Source: Naumovozyma dairenensis CBS 421 (lineage: Eukaryota > Ascomycota > Saccharomycetes > Saccharomycetales > Saccharomycetaceae). Taken from it: a DNA stretch of 64,000 bases. Each line of letters begins with the position of its first letter. The stretch's first letter is position 1. The notes below the pieces were generated by a model. It was not told the origin of the DNA, searched no databases, and saw nothing but the letters and a program-made list of their open reading frames with translations. The stretch spans positions 1,443,259-1,507,258 of the forward strand of contig NC_016481.1 in NCBI RefSeq assembly GCF_000227115.2, read 5' to 3'. Of the stretch, positions 31,158 through 41,190 are shown one piece after another. The translations under genes and the position numbers were made by a program.

Positions 31158-32576
31158 TATTTTATATTTGTGGATAAAAAGATTGTGGATGTAATTTTTC
31201 ACTTCTTATAGCATATGTTGTTACGATTCTTTTTACAAACGTGACTGTTATTAGCTATGATAAATTGCCAAGTGTTGTTCTATATTGAAAGAGTACTTTC
31301 AGAAAGATGAATATCATGGAAAGAATGGATTTTGTTTCTACAATCTAGCTTCAAGATGCCGTGCCATACCATGCCATGCCATGAATGGATGAGTCCAGCA
31401 ACGATGTATCCTACCTAAGACTGACTCCAGTCCTTGCAAGAGAAGCATAGTTTATCATATCATATTCTGAAACAAAACTGTCAAGGCACCAAATAACTCA
31501 GCAAAAAAGTTTTCCACAACTTATGCATATGTCTATGCGGAGTCTTCTTTTTTTGGCAATACCTACCTACGTAGATAGATAGAATGTTGCTGGTTATTGT
31601 TTTCCACAGAGAAAAACCAGCGCAGCCCCACAGACCACACACAAGTTTGTTTCTCGAAGAAAAAAAGCGAAAGAAAATCCTCGAGGCGCCAAAAATGGAA
31701 AATGGAAAATGGAAAATGGGAAATCTAAGCGCGCCGTCTCTGTTACCCTCCCTCGCTCCCTGCTGTTACTACTAAAAATAGGTAGAGAGAAACGCCAAAT
31801 GTTTTGTTTTTGTTTTTGTTTTTGTTTTTGTTTCTCTCAAATTGAAAACAAGACGCGTAACGATTTCTGTCATGAAAAATTCTGTCATCTGACATAATTA
31901 CGTGCAGAGATTACAGCAACAAAGAGGACAATCCAAAAATAACCCTGTGCCAAGGGTAAACCGCTTCCAATCCATACATACATATAGGCCCAAATGTAAT
32001 AAAACAATAAGACTATATTATGTTGATGTCAAAGGAACCGAATATCCTTTGAATAATAGGACATTGTTCTGTCTCATACCATTTTCTAACTAGTATGTAA
32101 TATCGTATATTGTCTGTATTCTTGCAAAAAAAATTTTTTTTTGGAATAGTTGTAAAATAGCTAAGGGTCCCAAATTAAACCACTATTTTGGTTTATTACT
32201 GAAACAATTGCAGATATCAAGATGACTGTATAACTTTTCGTTTAAAAATAATATGCTACATAATATCGCGAGGCCAGGGATCGGAAAACTCTATATATAT
32301 TGGGAATTATTGTTTACCATGAACGTAGGTTATATACAAAAGAATTTCTCTATATACATATTAGGTTTATCAGTTTTTCTTTGTGGATTATTATGAAAAA
32401 ATATACAGGAAAGTGAACTTATTATTTAAAATAATAACGATATCCTAAAATACATAAATATATATATATAGATAGAAAAATCCTTTTGACGGGTAAAACT
32501 TTTTCACAACATAATCACATATATACTAAGTATTTTTCGGATTTGCATTCATGCCAGCTAATGATGGTGACTTAGT
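31158..32576. other. 1.4-kb intergenic region with simple repeats
   Basis: Holds CCATG-type repeats near 31363-31382, a GGAAAAT repeat at 31691-31724 and a TTTTTG repeat at 31802-31833. The right part (32100-32560) is AT-rich with TATATA runs. It serves as promoter of the YLR049C-like gene and 3' region of EMA19. Frames over these repeats are low complexity and not supported as genes. Confidence 0.5.
31802..31833. repeat. TTTTTG microsatellite
   Basis: Five consecutive six-base units on the plus strand, seen directly. Confidence 0.85.
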
Positions 32577-33104
32577 TCATAGAAGCAATAATCTTAAAGG
32601 GATCAAAAATGTTGGCAAATAAACACCAATAAGTTTTAATTTATCAGCATTACTCAAGGGGACTAAGGTCTCATCACTTCCTAAGAATGGATAGTGACCC
32701 CTTTTAGCAATCTCATATAAACAATAAAATGTAGTGGCTGATGCAATCAATCCATATCTGAATAACCATTTATTCAAGCGTTTCCTATCAATAAGACGAG
32801 CATTTTCATAATATTTCTCATTTAATCTTTTGAGGAAGTAGAAGAATAATGGTAATTGGGAAACTAATTCAAAAAAAACACAAATTTTCAACCATAATGG
32901 TTTTTCCCATAATAAAAAGTCATTATTTTGTTGAATATGCCATGATACTATAGTACTACCAACTTGCCAATTCGATGGAATTATCACAGATGCATCAATG
33001 AATATAGTGATGGGGATATGAATTAGGAAATAATACCAAAAGAAAGTTCTTTCCTTCGGAGATAATTCAGCTTGTTTCGCAATTTTTTGTTCCTTCTTCG
33101 ACAT
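32577..33104 (-). CDS. EMA19: EXPERA/TMEM97-type membrane protein, EMA19 orthologue
   Basis: This 175-residue protein is a four-segment membrane protein of the EXPERA group (sigma-2 receptor/TMEM97 family). The segments begin at about residues 20 (FWYYFLIHIPITIFIDASVI), 75 (WLKICVFFELVSQLPLFFYFL), 113 (YGLIASATTFYCLYEIA) and 153 (KLIGVYLPTFLIPLRLLLL). The FFELVSQLP element with acidic Glu is typical of the family. S. cerevisiae YLR050C/Ema19 (about 161 residues) is an ER protein linked to handling of mitochondrial precursors on the ER surface, and it lies beside YLR049C and FCF2, matching this neighbourhood. The Lys-rich N-terminus is cytosolic by the positive-inside rule. Confidence 0.85.
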   Translation of the reverse strand: MSKKEQKIAKQAELSPKERTFFWYYFLIHIPITIFIDASVIIPSNWQVGSTIVSWHIQQNNDFLLWEKPLWLKICVFFELVSQLPLFFYFLKRLNEKYYENARLIDRKRLNKWLFRYGLIASATTFYCLYEIAKRGHYPFLGSDETLVPLSNADKLKLIGVYLPTFLIPLRLLLL

Positions 33105-33650
33105 GTTGGAATAGACGCTTTAACTTATCAAAGTTCCTACTCTATAGAATACAAAATAAATGAAAAGTTCTTCTTTTTCTAATCACCGAAGGGTGATCAA
33201 AGTTTCAATTATATACGTGAGTATTCAATCAAGATGATGAGGAAATTGCTAGAATTGGGATAAATCGGTAAACGAGAATTCGCTTTTAACGTACGTATTG
33301 ACCCGAATAAGGAAAAAATACGTGAAACAATGGATAGCACCTCTTCGAATATCTTCAATATCTTAAGTTTTTGTTTGATTAAATCTGGACGATGCGCTTT
33401 CTAGAAGGAAACCTATGTATGATGGTATCTGTCAATGGTTACGTGACCTCTTAGTGTTATCTTATAAAATCTCGTGCCCCTTGCTTTTACGACATAAGGT
33501 TATCGTCGCCAACAGGACATATTATTTAAACCAATGAGTTATTTCTTTGATGGCTCTACCCTTCCTTTACTTACAAGTGAATTAGACCATTGTTTATGAC
33601 TCACACAAATCTAAAACTCACTTAAATTTGCCTGGTGCTATAGCAAAAAA
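33105..33650. promoter_or_regulatory. Divergent promoter EMA19 / D-amino-acid oxidase gene
   Basis: This 546-bp spacer must carry both promoters. A TATTTAAA-like box lies near 33522, about 130 bp upstream of the oxidase ATG. No specific factor site was assigned. Confidence 0.4.
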
Positions 33651-34898
33651 ATGACTAATAACGCAGTAAACAACTATAGATATGATAATATGAAAAATCT
33701 TGATGCATTCGAAGATAACGTTTGTATCGTAGGTGCCGGTGTCATTGGTTTAACAATTGGATATCAATTACTATCAAAATTGTCAGAAACAACTACCAAT
33801 GACAAAAACAAAAAGAAGTTTAAGTTGAAGCAATTGACTATTATTGCTAGTAATTTCCCGAAGGACTCACCAATATCTCATCATTACACATCACCATGGG
33901 CTGGTGCACATTTCAGACCATTCCCACATAGACCTGAAACTTTCCAACAAGATCAACGAGAATCCAATTACACAAGAATTACATATGGGTTTTTCCAAGA
34001 ACTAGTTAAAAATCATCCTGAATCAACAATTGAATTTATGAAAGGGGTTGATTGGTTAGAAAACCCACCATTAGAATATTCTAAGTTCGGTCCCGGTTAT
34101 TGTAACACACCAACTTCCAAATTAGAATTCAAGCCTATCCCAAAGGATCAATTACCAAGAGGGGTTACCTTTGGTGCGGAGTATTTAACCTATTGTTTAA
34201 ATGCACCAAAATATCTTTTGTTCTTACAAAATCAAATGGAATCAATAGCGAAGAAGTTAGGTATTAAGATAGAATGGATCCGTCCTGATGATCCATTAAA
34301 GTCTTTAAAGGAATTAAGAGAGAAATATTTATTGCCTATGTCCCTTGACACAAATGTCATATTCAATGCTACCGGTCAAGGGCTTCAATATATCAATGAC
34401 TGCAACTCGACAATAATGTATGATCCAAAATCCTATCCAATAAGGGGTCAAACATTATTATTGAACGTTCCAAATCCCAATCATATAAAATTTGCAAAAA
34501 AGACTATAACCCATCAAAGTGCAGATGGATTATGGACATTCGTTATTAAGAGACCAAGTAATGATCCAGAAATGGAAGCGCCACAATATATTCTTGGTGG
34601 TACAAAACAACCAAATGTTAATGATGTTGATATTAGCGAGGGTGATACAAAGGCTTTACTGGAAAGAGCTAGAGTATTGTTTCCTGAATTACTATTTCCC
34701 AATGATGAATTTGACATTGTCAAGGTTAATGTTGGTTTAAGACCAGCAAGAGAAGGTGGGAGTAGGATTGTATTGGAGACTATCCCTACCCATGATGGCA
34801 GTTCAAATTTGAAGATTTGTCATGCATATGGTTTAGGAGGGATGGGATACGAGACATCCATAGGTGTTGCCAGGCATGCCCTCAGTCTCATCAGTTAG
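33651..34898 (+). CDS. FAD-dependent D-amino-acid (or D-aspartate) oxidase
   Basis: The 415-residue product belongs to the DAO family of flavoenzymes, which oxidatively deaminate D-amino acids to keto acids with release of ammonia and hydrogen peroxide. The FAD-binding VGAGVIGLTIGYQL lies at residues 27-40. TSPWAGAHFRPFP matches the family's substrate-side segment. PIRGQTLLLNVPN precedes the substrate barrel, and near the C-terminus VNVGLRPAREGGSR supplies the substrate carboxylate-binding Arg and HAYGLGGMGYETSIG closes the FAD site. The family is usually peroxisomal, but the C-terminus here (LSLIS) is not an SKL-type signal. S. cerevisiae has no DAO orthologue as far as I know; other yeasts do. 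D-Asp versus neutral D-amino acid preference cannot be read from sequence alone. Confidence 0.88.
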   Translation: MTNNAVNNYRYDNMKNLDAFEDNVCIVGAGVIGLTIGYQLLSKLSETTTNDKNKKKFKLKQLTIIASNFPKDSPISHHYTSPWAGAHFRPFPHRPETFQQDQRESNYTRITYGFFQELVKNHPESTIEFMKGVDWLENPPLEYSKFGPGYCNTPTSKLEFKPIPKDQLPRGVTFGAEYLTYCLNAPKYLLFLQNQMESIAKKLGIKIEWIRPDDPLKSLKELREKYLLPMSLDTNVIFNATGQGLQYINDCNSTIMYDPKSYPIRGQTLLLNVPNPNHIKFAKKTITHQSADGLWTFVIKRPSNDPEMEAPQYILGGTKQPNVNDVDISEGDTKALLERARVLFPELLFPNDEFDIVKVNVGLRPAREGGSRIVLETIPTHDGSSNLKICHAYGLGGMGYETSIGVARHALSLIS

Positions 34899-35226
34899 GC
34901 TGCAAAACTGCGTAATTAATAGATAAATAAAAGTATACATAAACAACACATATAACAATATAACAATATGACAATATGACAATATAAGAAAGAATAATAT
35001 TTTCTGTCGCTGGAAAAAATGTGTCATATTGTCCATCCTTGCACCGCACTGTGCCCCGTTGTAGGCTTGTAATTATGTTATTAAGACGATAACGGAATAA
35101 ATATCGAAGGTGTGATTTAGTATATATTTAATAATGATCCATGAAGAATAACAATCCTCCTTTCAGTTGGGCCCATTTTCTTCGGTAGTTGTTATTTGTA
35201 TCACAACTACAGACATTACAAATCAT
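34899..35226. other. Spacer upstream of WWM1
   Basis: Contains an imperfect ACAATATGAC repeat at about 34946-34986 and the WWM1 promoter. No protein-like frame apart from an upstream non-ATG extension of WWM1. Confidence 0.4.
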
Positions 35227-35832
35227 ATGGCACAGAGCAAAACAGACATTCCAAAGGTTCCGTCAGGTTGGAAAGCTATTTTCGATGATGAATACCAAAC
35301 ATGGTTCTACGTAGATCTTTCCACCAAAAAATCACAATGGGATGAACCAAAAGGTACAACATGGCCTTCTCGTGAAGCACAAAGACCAAGTGGTCCTCCA
35401 CCTCCTCCAGGATATAGTAGACAAGACCCATCTCAAACTCGATCACAACAACCATATGTGCCTCAACAGCAATCACAACAACCATACGTGCCTCAACAGC
35501 AACCACAACCACAACCGGTGAGATATGCTCCACAACCTCAAATGGCACCTCAACCGATGTATTATCCACAGCAACCGGTGTACCAACAACCACAACAAAA
35601 TAGAGGTAGAACTAGTAGTATGATGTCCCCAATGATGGGTGTCGGTGCAGGTTTGTTAGGTGGTGCTCTTTTAAGTAATATGTTTGAATCTCATCATCCT
35701 GATACCATTGTAGAGAATAATTACTATAATGATGATAATAATAACGATAATTATGATGGAGGTGATTTCGGTGGTGGAGACTTCGGTGGTGGAGACTTCG
35801 GTGGTGGAGACTTCGGTGGTGGAGATTGGTAA
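35227..35832 (+). CDS. WWM1: WW-domain protein Wwm1
   Basis: Wwm1 is a small WW-domain protein of S. cerevisiae, reported to interact with the metacaspase Mca1. The WW domain lies at residues 10-43: signature Trp15 and Trp38 with the expected aromatic centre (TWFYVD) and the closing Pro41. Residues 50-130 are Pro/Gln-rich (repeats of QQPYVPQQQ), then a hydrophobic Gly-rich patch (MGVGAGLLGGALLSNMF), and a C-terminal array of GGGDF repeats ending in Trp. Length 201 is close to S. cerevisiae (about 211). The frame continues upstream to a TTG at 35167, but the ATG at 35227 (MAQSKTDIPKVPSGWKA) matches the family start. S. cerevisiae WWM1 is YFL010C, from the region duplicated with the neighbours here. 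Confidence 0.92.
   Translation: MAQSKTDIPKVPSGWKAIFDDEYQTWFYVDLSTKKSQWDEPKGTTWPSREAQRPSGPPPPPGYSRQDPSQTRSQQPYVPQQQSQQPYVPQQQPQPQPVRYAPQPQMAPQPMYYPQQPVYQQPQQNRGRTSSMMSPMMGVGAGLLGGALLSNMFESHHPDTIVENNYYNDDNNNDNYDGGDFGGGDFGGGDFGGGDFGGGDW
35761..35829 (+). repeat. 12-bp coding minisatellite in WWM1
   Basis: Five near-identical copies of GGTGGAGACTTC encode the Gly-Gly-Asp-Phe repeats at the Wwm1 C-terminus. The high nucleotide identity implies recent expansion and likely copy-number variation between strains. Confidence 0.85.
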
Positions 35833-35973
35833 AACATTCTTTTTTAATGACAGTTTGTCTCGTTTTTTCATTTACAGTGATACAAGAAGGAACATTTCTT
35901 CTTTTCATTCACTTCATTTCCCTTGATATACTTTAATATTATATTGTTTGACTTTTTTTTTTATTTATTATCA

Positions 35974-37107
35974 TTATATTGTTCCATATTTAGAGAAACA
36001 TAGTTTATATAGTTTAGTTAATCCTTTTAATACCCCAAACTGTTTTACTAATTCATAAGTGATTTCATCTGCATCAATTTTACCTAATATATCACCATTC
36101 TTCTTTAAGATTACATGTAAAACGGTACATGGGACGATTAATTCATTCCCAGATCGTAATGATTTGACTTTCGTTTTAATTTCATAAGCTATTGATAATT
36201 CAATGTCTCGTGCATATATAACTAATGTATCGTTGTCTATAACATCATTGTATGTTCGTACCATGTTGAATCGAATTTTATTCTCGTCTTCAGTAGATTG
36301 TATATCATTCGTACTTGTTGATTTGATCTCTTTGATAATGGATTGTAATATTTCATTTCTTCTGTACTGAAGTCTATCATACTCGTAACATTGTAAAATT
36401 ACTAAATTACTATCAATTACATTAGCGTTTCTTTGTTGACAAATCTTGTACAATACGGGACTATCATGAGGGGAAATAGAAAGAATATCATAATTTTCTA
36501 TCTCTAATGAGCTATTACTATAATATTTTAACTCGATTGTAAGAGTAAATTGTTTCAAACTATCTTCTACCATTCTATTAAATCTTAAATCGATAGTCAT
36601 TTTATTTGTAACATCATCATGTGATCGTATGGATAACCGTATAAATGGATATGTGAATAGCCGCAAATAGTTCAAGTGCCTTCTCAAATTCAAGACTGGT
36701 AATATTTTAATATTCTTTTCATCATTATTTAATGCTAGAATATCTTTGAAAAGTTGCAACGCATTCTCATCAATGATATTACTATTTGTTTCTTCCTCTC
36801 CTTCTTCATCCGTAATATCTTTGTCAATTGCATGTGAAATATCGTTTCGTTTCTTCTCTTCTAATTCCTTAATTTCTTGAAGCAATGTATTTCTTTCATT
36901 CAATAATTGTTCTTTCTCTTCTTGCAATTTAAATCTTTTCAAATCTTCTTCATTTAGTAATTCAGATCCGAGATTTGAATTACTTGAAAATGAATGCAAC
37001 GCACTACCCAACTCTGACTTGGAAGCATCCTGATGATGATATGATTTGGTTGGAGATCTAATGGAGGAATGATTTTCTCCAGACATCAAATCAGAAGTAA
37101 AATCCAT
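35974..37107 (-). CDS. CTF19: COMA kinetochore subunit Ctf19 (CENP-P)
   Basis: Ctf19 pairs with Mcm21 in the COMA complex of the inner kinetochore and recruits cohesin loader and checkpoint factors to centromeres. The N-terminus MDFTSD matches S. cerevisiae Ctf19, where this segment binds Mif2/Sli15 partners. Next comes a coiled coil (LKRFKLQEEKEQLLNERNTL, about residues 55-90). The C-terminal half has the tandem RWD-type fold, with NLRRHLNYLRLFTYPFIRLS and, near the end, ELVKQFGVLKGLTKL matching the family's last helix. Length 377 compares with about 369. The open frame extends 13 codons upstream to a TTG; the ATG at 37107 is the start. S. cerevisiae CTF19 is YPL018W next to IRC15, the duplicate of LPD1, which explains LPD1 as neighbour here. 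Confidence 0.9.
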   Translation of the reverse strand: MDFTSDLMSGENHSSIRSPTKSYHHQDASKSELGSALHSFSSNSNLGSELLNEEDLKRFKLQEEKEQLLNERNTLLQEIKELEEKKRNDISHAIDKDITDEEGEEETNSNIIDENALQLFKDILALNNDEKNIKILPVLNLRRHLNYLRLFTYPFIRLSIRSHDDVTNKMTIDLRFNRMVEDSLKQFTLTIELKYYSNSSLEIENYDILSISPHDSPVLYKICQQRNANVIDSNLVILQCYEYDRLQYRRNEILQSIIKEIKSTSTNDIQSTEDENKIRFNMVRTYNDVIDNDTLVIYARDIELSIAYEIKTKVKSLRSGNELIVPCTVLHVILKKNGDILGKIDADEITYELVKQFGVLKGLTKLYKLCFSKYGTI

Positions 37108-38601
37108 TTCTTTTTGTTTTTCATTTATTTTGTTGCTTAAGGCCAATCAAAAAAAAAAAGAAAATTCTAGCTAGAAATAACTAAGACAAAGCAATTCTGG
37201 GCTGTATAATAATTTCAGTTCATAATATTATAGAATTAAACATAGCGATCCATTATTTAATCCCATGATATTTTTCATCACTGATCGATACGTAGTAGTA
37301 CTTATTTTTCATGTTCAAAAGAAATATTCCAGATTCCAATCGTCGAGAATCTTTTACCATATGTGCATATGATAGCGCCCTTGATATTACAACAGCGGAG
37401 GTAACCGAACAAGTTGGTCTTCAACAGTGTTCAGCTGTATTTCAAGCAATATAGTATAGGAGGAACATCTTAATAAGGACATCGAAATCAAAACTATATT
37501 GTTGTTTAAAAGAATGGCTCCAAAAAGATAATCTTACCAATTTAACCTCTATGAAAAAAATAAAGTCTTGAAGTGTTAACATACTGCGTCATTTTTTGGG
37601 TTTAATATTGTCCACAAGAGAAAACTTACTACCACATGCAGAGATTTTATAATAAATGTTAGAAAAAGAATTAGGTAACTAGTCAGATTACTTAAATTAA
37701 GAGTCTTTATTATTGTGTCTATATTTTTGGGCTGAGAGCTCTTAACTCTTCGAATTTTTGTCCAAAGCTACCCAGGTACCACCTTGGGTGTGAGCTAACC
37801 TAAAAATTGTTTTAATATCAACTCCAGAAAGGATTCAGATTATGATCAACTTGATAGTAGCATTGTTTCCCATTAATAATTGCTCCTTAGAGAAATCTTG
37901 TCGAGGAACTGAAGTTAGAGGGTTACTTTTCCTGAGTGATGGCCCAACTCTTTTTTTCAACCCTAATTTGGAGCACATCAGTGTAGTACGTAGAATAAAC
38001 TCCACCGAATAGCCCTCCCAAACATCGTGAACTCTCATTCTAAATGTCATTGGTATGTGTACCTCTGTTAGTAGATATTATTTTTAATATTTCTATAAAC
38101 AGAAACCTAATTAATTTCGAATAGCAATATTGAGAAATCTTGTTCTCTTAACGTCATTTAAACCTTTTGAGAAGTTTTGATGTTATAGCCCTACATTATA
38201 TTCGTTGGGAAATTCTGAACGAAAACTAACGATTTTATAAACCTCACCCTACTCTTTGTAATATGACCAATTTTTAGTCCCAATAATCTTACTTTTCAGA
38301 TTTATGGTAATTTAATACCCTAAACTTTTAAAAACTACCCATTTGGTGTAGCCCTCATTTCTTGTCACGCACCCTAAGCTGTACATGTAACCAATCATTC
38401 AATAAATTTAAAGAACAAAGATAAGGAAACAGCAAAGAGAGTGTTAGTTTTGGCAAAATCTACCTTGAACAACAAAAACGTTGAACTCCAAACACACACA
38501 CACACACACATATTTACCTACAAATAGTATTATCCAAGCATAAGCATACTAATAAATTCCCTGGATATCCTTAAAACCTAAAAAGATAAGAACAAAAAAA
38601 A
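37108..38601. other. Divergent 1.5-kb region CTF19/LPD1
   Basis: Apart from the LPD1 promoter motifs listed separately, this holds AT-rich sequence with no protein-like frame over 70 codons. An (AC)9 run lies at 38493-38510, just upstream of the LPD1 leader. Confidence 0.45.
38317..38397 (+). promoter_or_regulatory. LPD1 promoter: two ACCCTAA sites and a CCAAT box
   Basis: ACCCTAA at 38317-38323 and 38371-38377 matches the Tbf1 (TTAGGG-type) site. ACCAATCA at 38390-38397 is, on the other strand, TGATTGGT, an exact match to the Hap2/3/4/5 site. LPD1 is known in S. cerevisiae to be activated by the Hap complex on respiratory carbon sources. The CCAAT box lies about 205 bp upstream of the ATG. 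Confidence 0.6.
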
Positions 38602-40083
38602 ATGTTAAGATCATTCATTTCTAAAAGATCTTTTTCGATCTCATTTCGTAACCTCTCCCCTACTTCGAAAAGTCATGATATAGTCATCATCGGTGGTGGT
38701 CCCGGTGGTTATGTCGCTGCTATTAAGGCTGCCCAATTGGGGTTTGACACGGCATGTATAGAGAAAAGAGGTAAATTAGGTGGTACATGTTTAAACGTCG
38801 GTTGTATCCCTTCAAAAGCACTCTTAAATAATTCTTTAATGTATCATCAAATGCAACATGATTCCAAACAAAGAGGGATCGATATTGAAGGACAAGTTAA
38901 ATTAAACATTGATACATTCCAAAAGGCTAAGGATAAAGTCGTTAACCAATTGACTGGTGGTGTGGAAATGTTATTCAAGAAAAATAAAGTCACTTATTAT
39001 AAAGGGAATGGATCTTTCGAAAATGAAAATGTAGTCAAAGTTAGTCCCGTGGAGGGATTGGAAGGTTCTGTAAAAGAAGATGTTTTACTTGACGCTAAAA
39101 ATATTATTATTGCTACTGGTTCAGAAGTAACTCCATTCCCAGGTATTACTATTGATGAAGAAAGAATTGTATCTTCTACGGGAGCTTTATCGTTGAAGGA
39201 AATTCCAAAAAGATTAGCCATTATTGGAGGTGGTATCATAGGTTTAGAAATGGGTTCTGTTTATAATAGATTAGGGTCAAAAACGACAGTTCTTGAATTC
39301 CAAGATCAAATTGGTGCCTCCATGGATGGTGAAGTGGCCAGCTCAATTCAAAAAATACTAAAGAAACAAGGTATGGATTTCAAATTAAGTACCAAAGTCA
39401 TTTCTGCAGAAAGAAAAGGTGATGTAGTCGATATCGTTGTCGAAAAATCGGGTAAAAAGGAAACAATTCAAGCTGATGTATTATTAGTAGCAGTAGGCAG
39501 AAGACCGTACATCGAAGGTCTAAATGCTGAAAAATTAGGCCTAGATGTCGATAAGAAGGGACGTCTAGTGATTGATGACCAATTCAACACTAAATTTCCT
39601 CATATTAAAGTCATTGGTGACGTCACTTTCGGTCCAATGTTAGCTCATAAGGCTGAAGAAGAAGGTATTGCTGCAGCAGAAATATTTAAGACTGGCCATG
39701 GACATGTTAATTACAATAATATTCCATCAGTCATGTATTCTCATCCTGAAGTAGCATGGGTTGGTAAGACAGAAGAACAATTGAAAGCAGATGGTATTAA
39801 ATATAAAATTGGTAAATTCCCATTTATTGCCAATTCAAGAGCTAAGACAAACATGGATACAGAAGGTTTTGTAAAGATTATTATTGATGCTGAAACTGAA
39901 CGTCTGTTAGGTGCCCACATCATTGGTCCAAATGCAGGTGAAATGATTGCTGAAGCTGGTCTTGCACTAGAATATGGTGCATCTGCTGAAGACATCGCAA
40001 GAGTGTGCCATGCTCATCCTACCTTATCGGAAGCATTCAAAGAAGCAAATTTAGCAGCTTACTCTAAGCCAATTAACTTTTAA
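38602..40083 (+). CDS. LPD1: Dihydrolipoamide dehydrogenase (E3), mitochondrial
   Basis: Lpd1 is the shared E3 flavoprotein of the pyruvate and 2-oxoglutarate dehydrogenase complexes and of the glycine cleavage system, reoxidising dihydrolipoamide with NAD+. The first 20-25 residues are a Ser/Arg-rich mitochondrial presequence. The FAD-binding GGGPGG (residues 31-36) is followed by the redox disulfide motif [16 protein letters not shown] (Cys63 and Cys68), the second dinucleotide motif [15 protein letters not shown], and the C-terminal [13 protein letters not shown] with the catalytic His-Glu. Length 493 against about 499 in S. cerevisiae. Close similarity to Lpd1 throughout and the intact CxxxxC motif exclude the diverged paralogue IRC15. 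Confidence 0.97.
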   Translation: MLRSFISKRSFSISFRNLSPTSKSHDIVIIGGGPGGYVAAIKAAQLGFDTACIEKRGKLGGTCLNVGCIPSKALLNNSLMYHQMQHDSKQRGIDIEGQVKLNIDTFQKAKDKVVNQLTGGVEMLFKKNKVTYYKGNGSFENENVVKVSPVEGLEGSVKEDVLLDAKNIIIATGSEVTPFPGITIDEERIVSSTGALSLKEIPKRLAIIGGGIIGLEMGSVYNRLGSKTTVLEFQDQIGASMDGEVASSIQKILKKQGMDFKLSTKVISAERKGDVVDIVVEKSGKKETIQADVLLVAVGRRPYIEGLNAEKLGLDVDKKGRLVIDDQFNTKFPHIKVIGDVTFGPMLAHKAEEEGIAAAEIFKTGHGHVNYNNIPSVMYSHPEVAWVGKTEEQLKADGIKYKIGKFPFIANSRAKTNMDTEGFVKIIIDAETERLLGAHIIGPNAGEMIAEAGLALEYGASAEDIARVCHAHPTLSEAFKEANLAAYSKPINF

Positions 40084-40452
40084 TTATGGGTTTAAATATC
40101 TGTTTTGATGCCATGAATGTCCAAAAAGCTATACCCTTGAAGGAATATGCAGCGAAAAAGTACTAAAAACTATTTTAATTTGCGATAAAAAGGAAACTAA
40201 AGATAATAGTTATCTATTATTATATATATTTTTTTTTGATATGCCACATTTATATATATATTTTATTATATTCTTTTATTTAACGATCTTGAAAACTAAA
40301 TTTAATTTTACGAATGGTTTCCTTTAGGTTATTGTTGTTGTTTTGTAGTGTACAGCGAGAATATATATGCTATATTGAAATTTAGATATAGAAATGTAGT
40401 TCTAATAGTAAGAGGATGCAATTTTTGAATAAGTAAGAGACATTCAAGGTAT
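40084..40452. other. Convergent 3' region LPD1/FCF2
   Basis: AT-rich spacer with TATATATA runs typical of yeast 3' ends. Nothing else seen. Confidence 0.5.
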
Positions 40453-41190
40453 CTAATACTTCTTTCTCATTGATTTCATTTTCTTGAAATGACCTTTTTT
40501 ACCGCTAGTTTTCTGTACTTGAATTTCGCTATATTTTCTCTTGAAATATTTATTAGTGGTATCATCGCCCATTAAAGTTTCTAACATTGTCGATTTCCTT
40601 TCTTTATTTGTCAACCTACTACTGTAGAATTCAGCCTTATTATCAATAATTGTACCGACGGCAAATCTGTCAGGTATTTGCCAGCGGTCTTTCTTATAAT
40701 GTCTCTTTGGATCTAATGCAGCACGGTGTTGTAATAATACTAAATCTCTCTGAAGCTCTCTACGCATATTATCATCTGGCTTAGGTAGTGTAAACCAATC
40801 GTTCTTTGTATCAATATTTCTCGTTGTATTATTCTTTTGTTTATCTTGAATTAATCCAGTTTGTTCATTCTTCTTCTCTTTTTCTATAGTGCTAGCTTTC
40901 TTCGTGGCCAAACTGTCAAACCCATTTTCAAGCTTGGGTAGATTTCTTAAATTTTTCTCTATATTAGCAAATTCTTTTTCCGTGTCAACTATCTTCCTGC
41001 CTTTTTCTCCATCATCAAATTGAAGGACATTTTTTGAAAAATCATTCTCTTCATCATCATCATCACCAGCGGTAACAGCAACAACATCACCTGAACTGTT
41101 TTTCTCATCTGAAATAGACGTTGAATTCTTGTCTTGGACAGCCGATGTCAATGCGCCAAAAAGATCATCTATACTAGCATTTTCGTCCAT
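40453..41190 (-). CDS. FCF2: Pre-rRNA processing factor Fcf2 (TDIF2 family)
   Basis: Fcf2 is a nucleolar protein needed for the early A0, A1 and A2 cleavages that produce 18S rRNA. The N-terminal half is acidic and low complexity. The conserved Fcf2 domain lies at about residues 135-230, with [46 protein letters not shown] and [13 protein letters not shown]. The C-terminus is strongly basic ([15 protein letters not shown]). Length 245 against about 217 in S. cerevisiae, the extra being in the acidic part. The gene is YLR051C in S. cerevisiae, beside YLR050C. A PAC/RRPE pair lies upstream. Confidence 0.93.
   Translation of the reverse strand: MDENASIDDLFGALTSAVQDKNSTSISDEKNSSGDVVAVTAGDDDDEENDFSKNVLQFDDGEKGRKIVDTEKEFANIEKNLRNLPKLENGFDSLATKKASTIEKEKKNEQTGLIQDKQKNNTTRNIDTKNDWFTLPKPDDNMRRELQRDLVLLQHRAALDPKRHYKKDRWQIPDRFAVGTIIDNKAEFYSSRLTNKERKSTMLETLMGDDTTNKYFKRKYSEIQVQKTSGKKGHFKKMKSMRKKY

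Noticed and set aside
38602..40083. IRC15 instead of LPD1
   Set aside because: The CxxxxC redox motif, presequence and catalytic His-Glu are all intact, as in Lpd1 and unlike the diverged duplicate.
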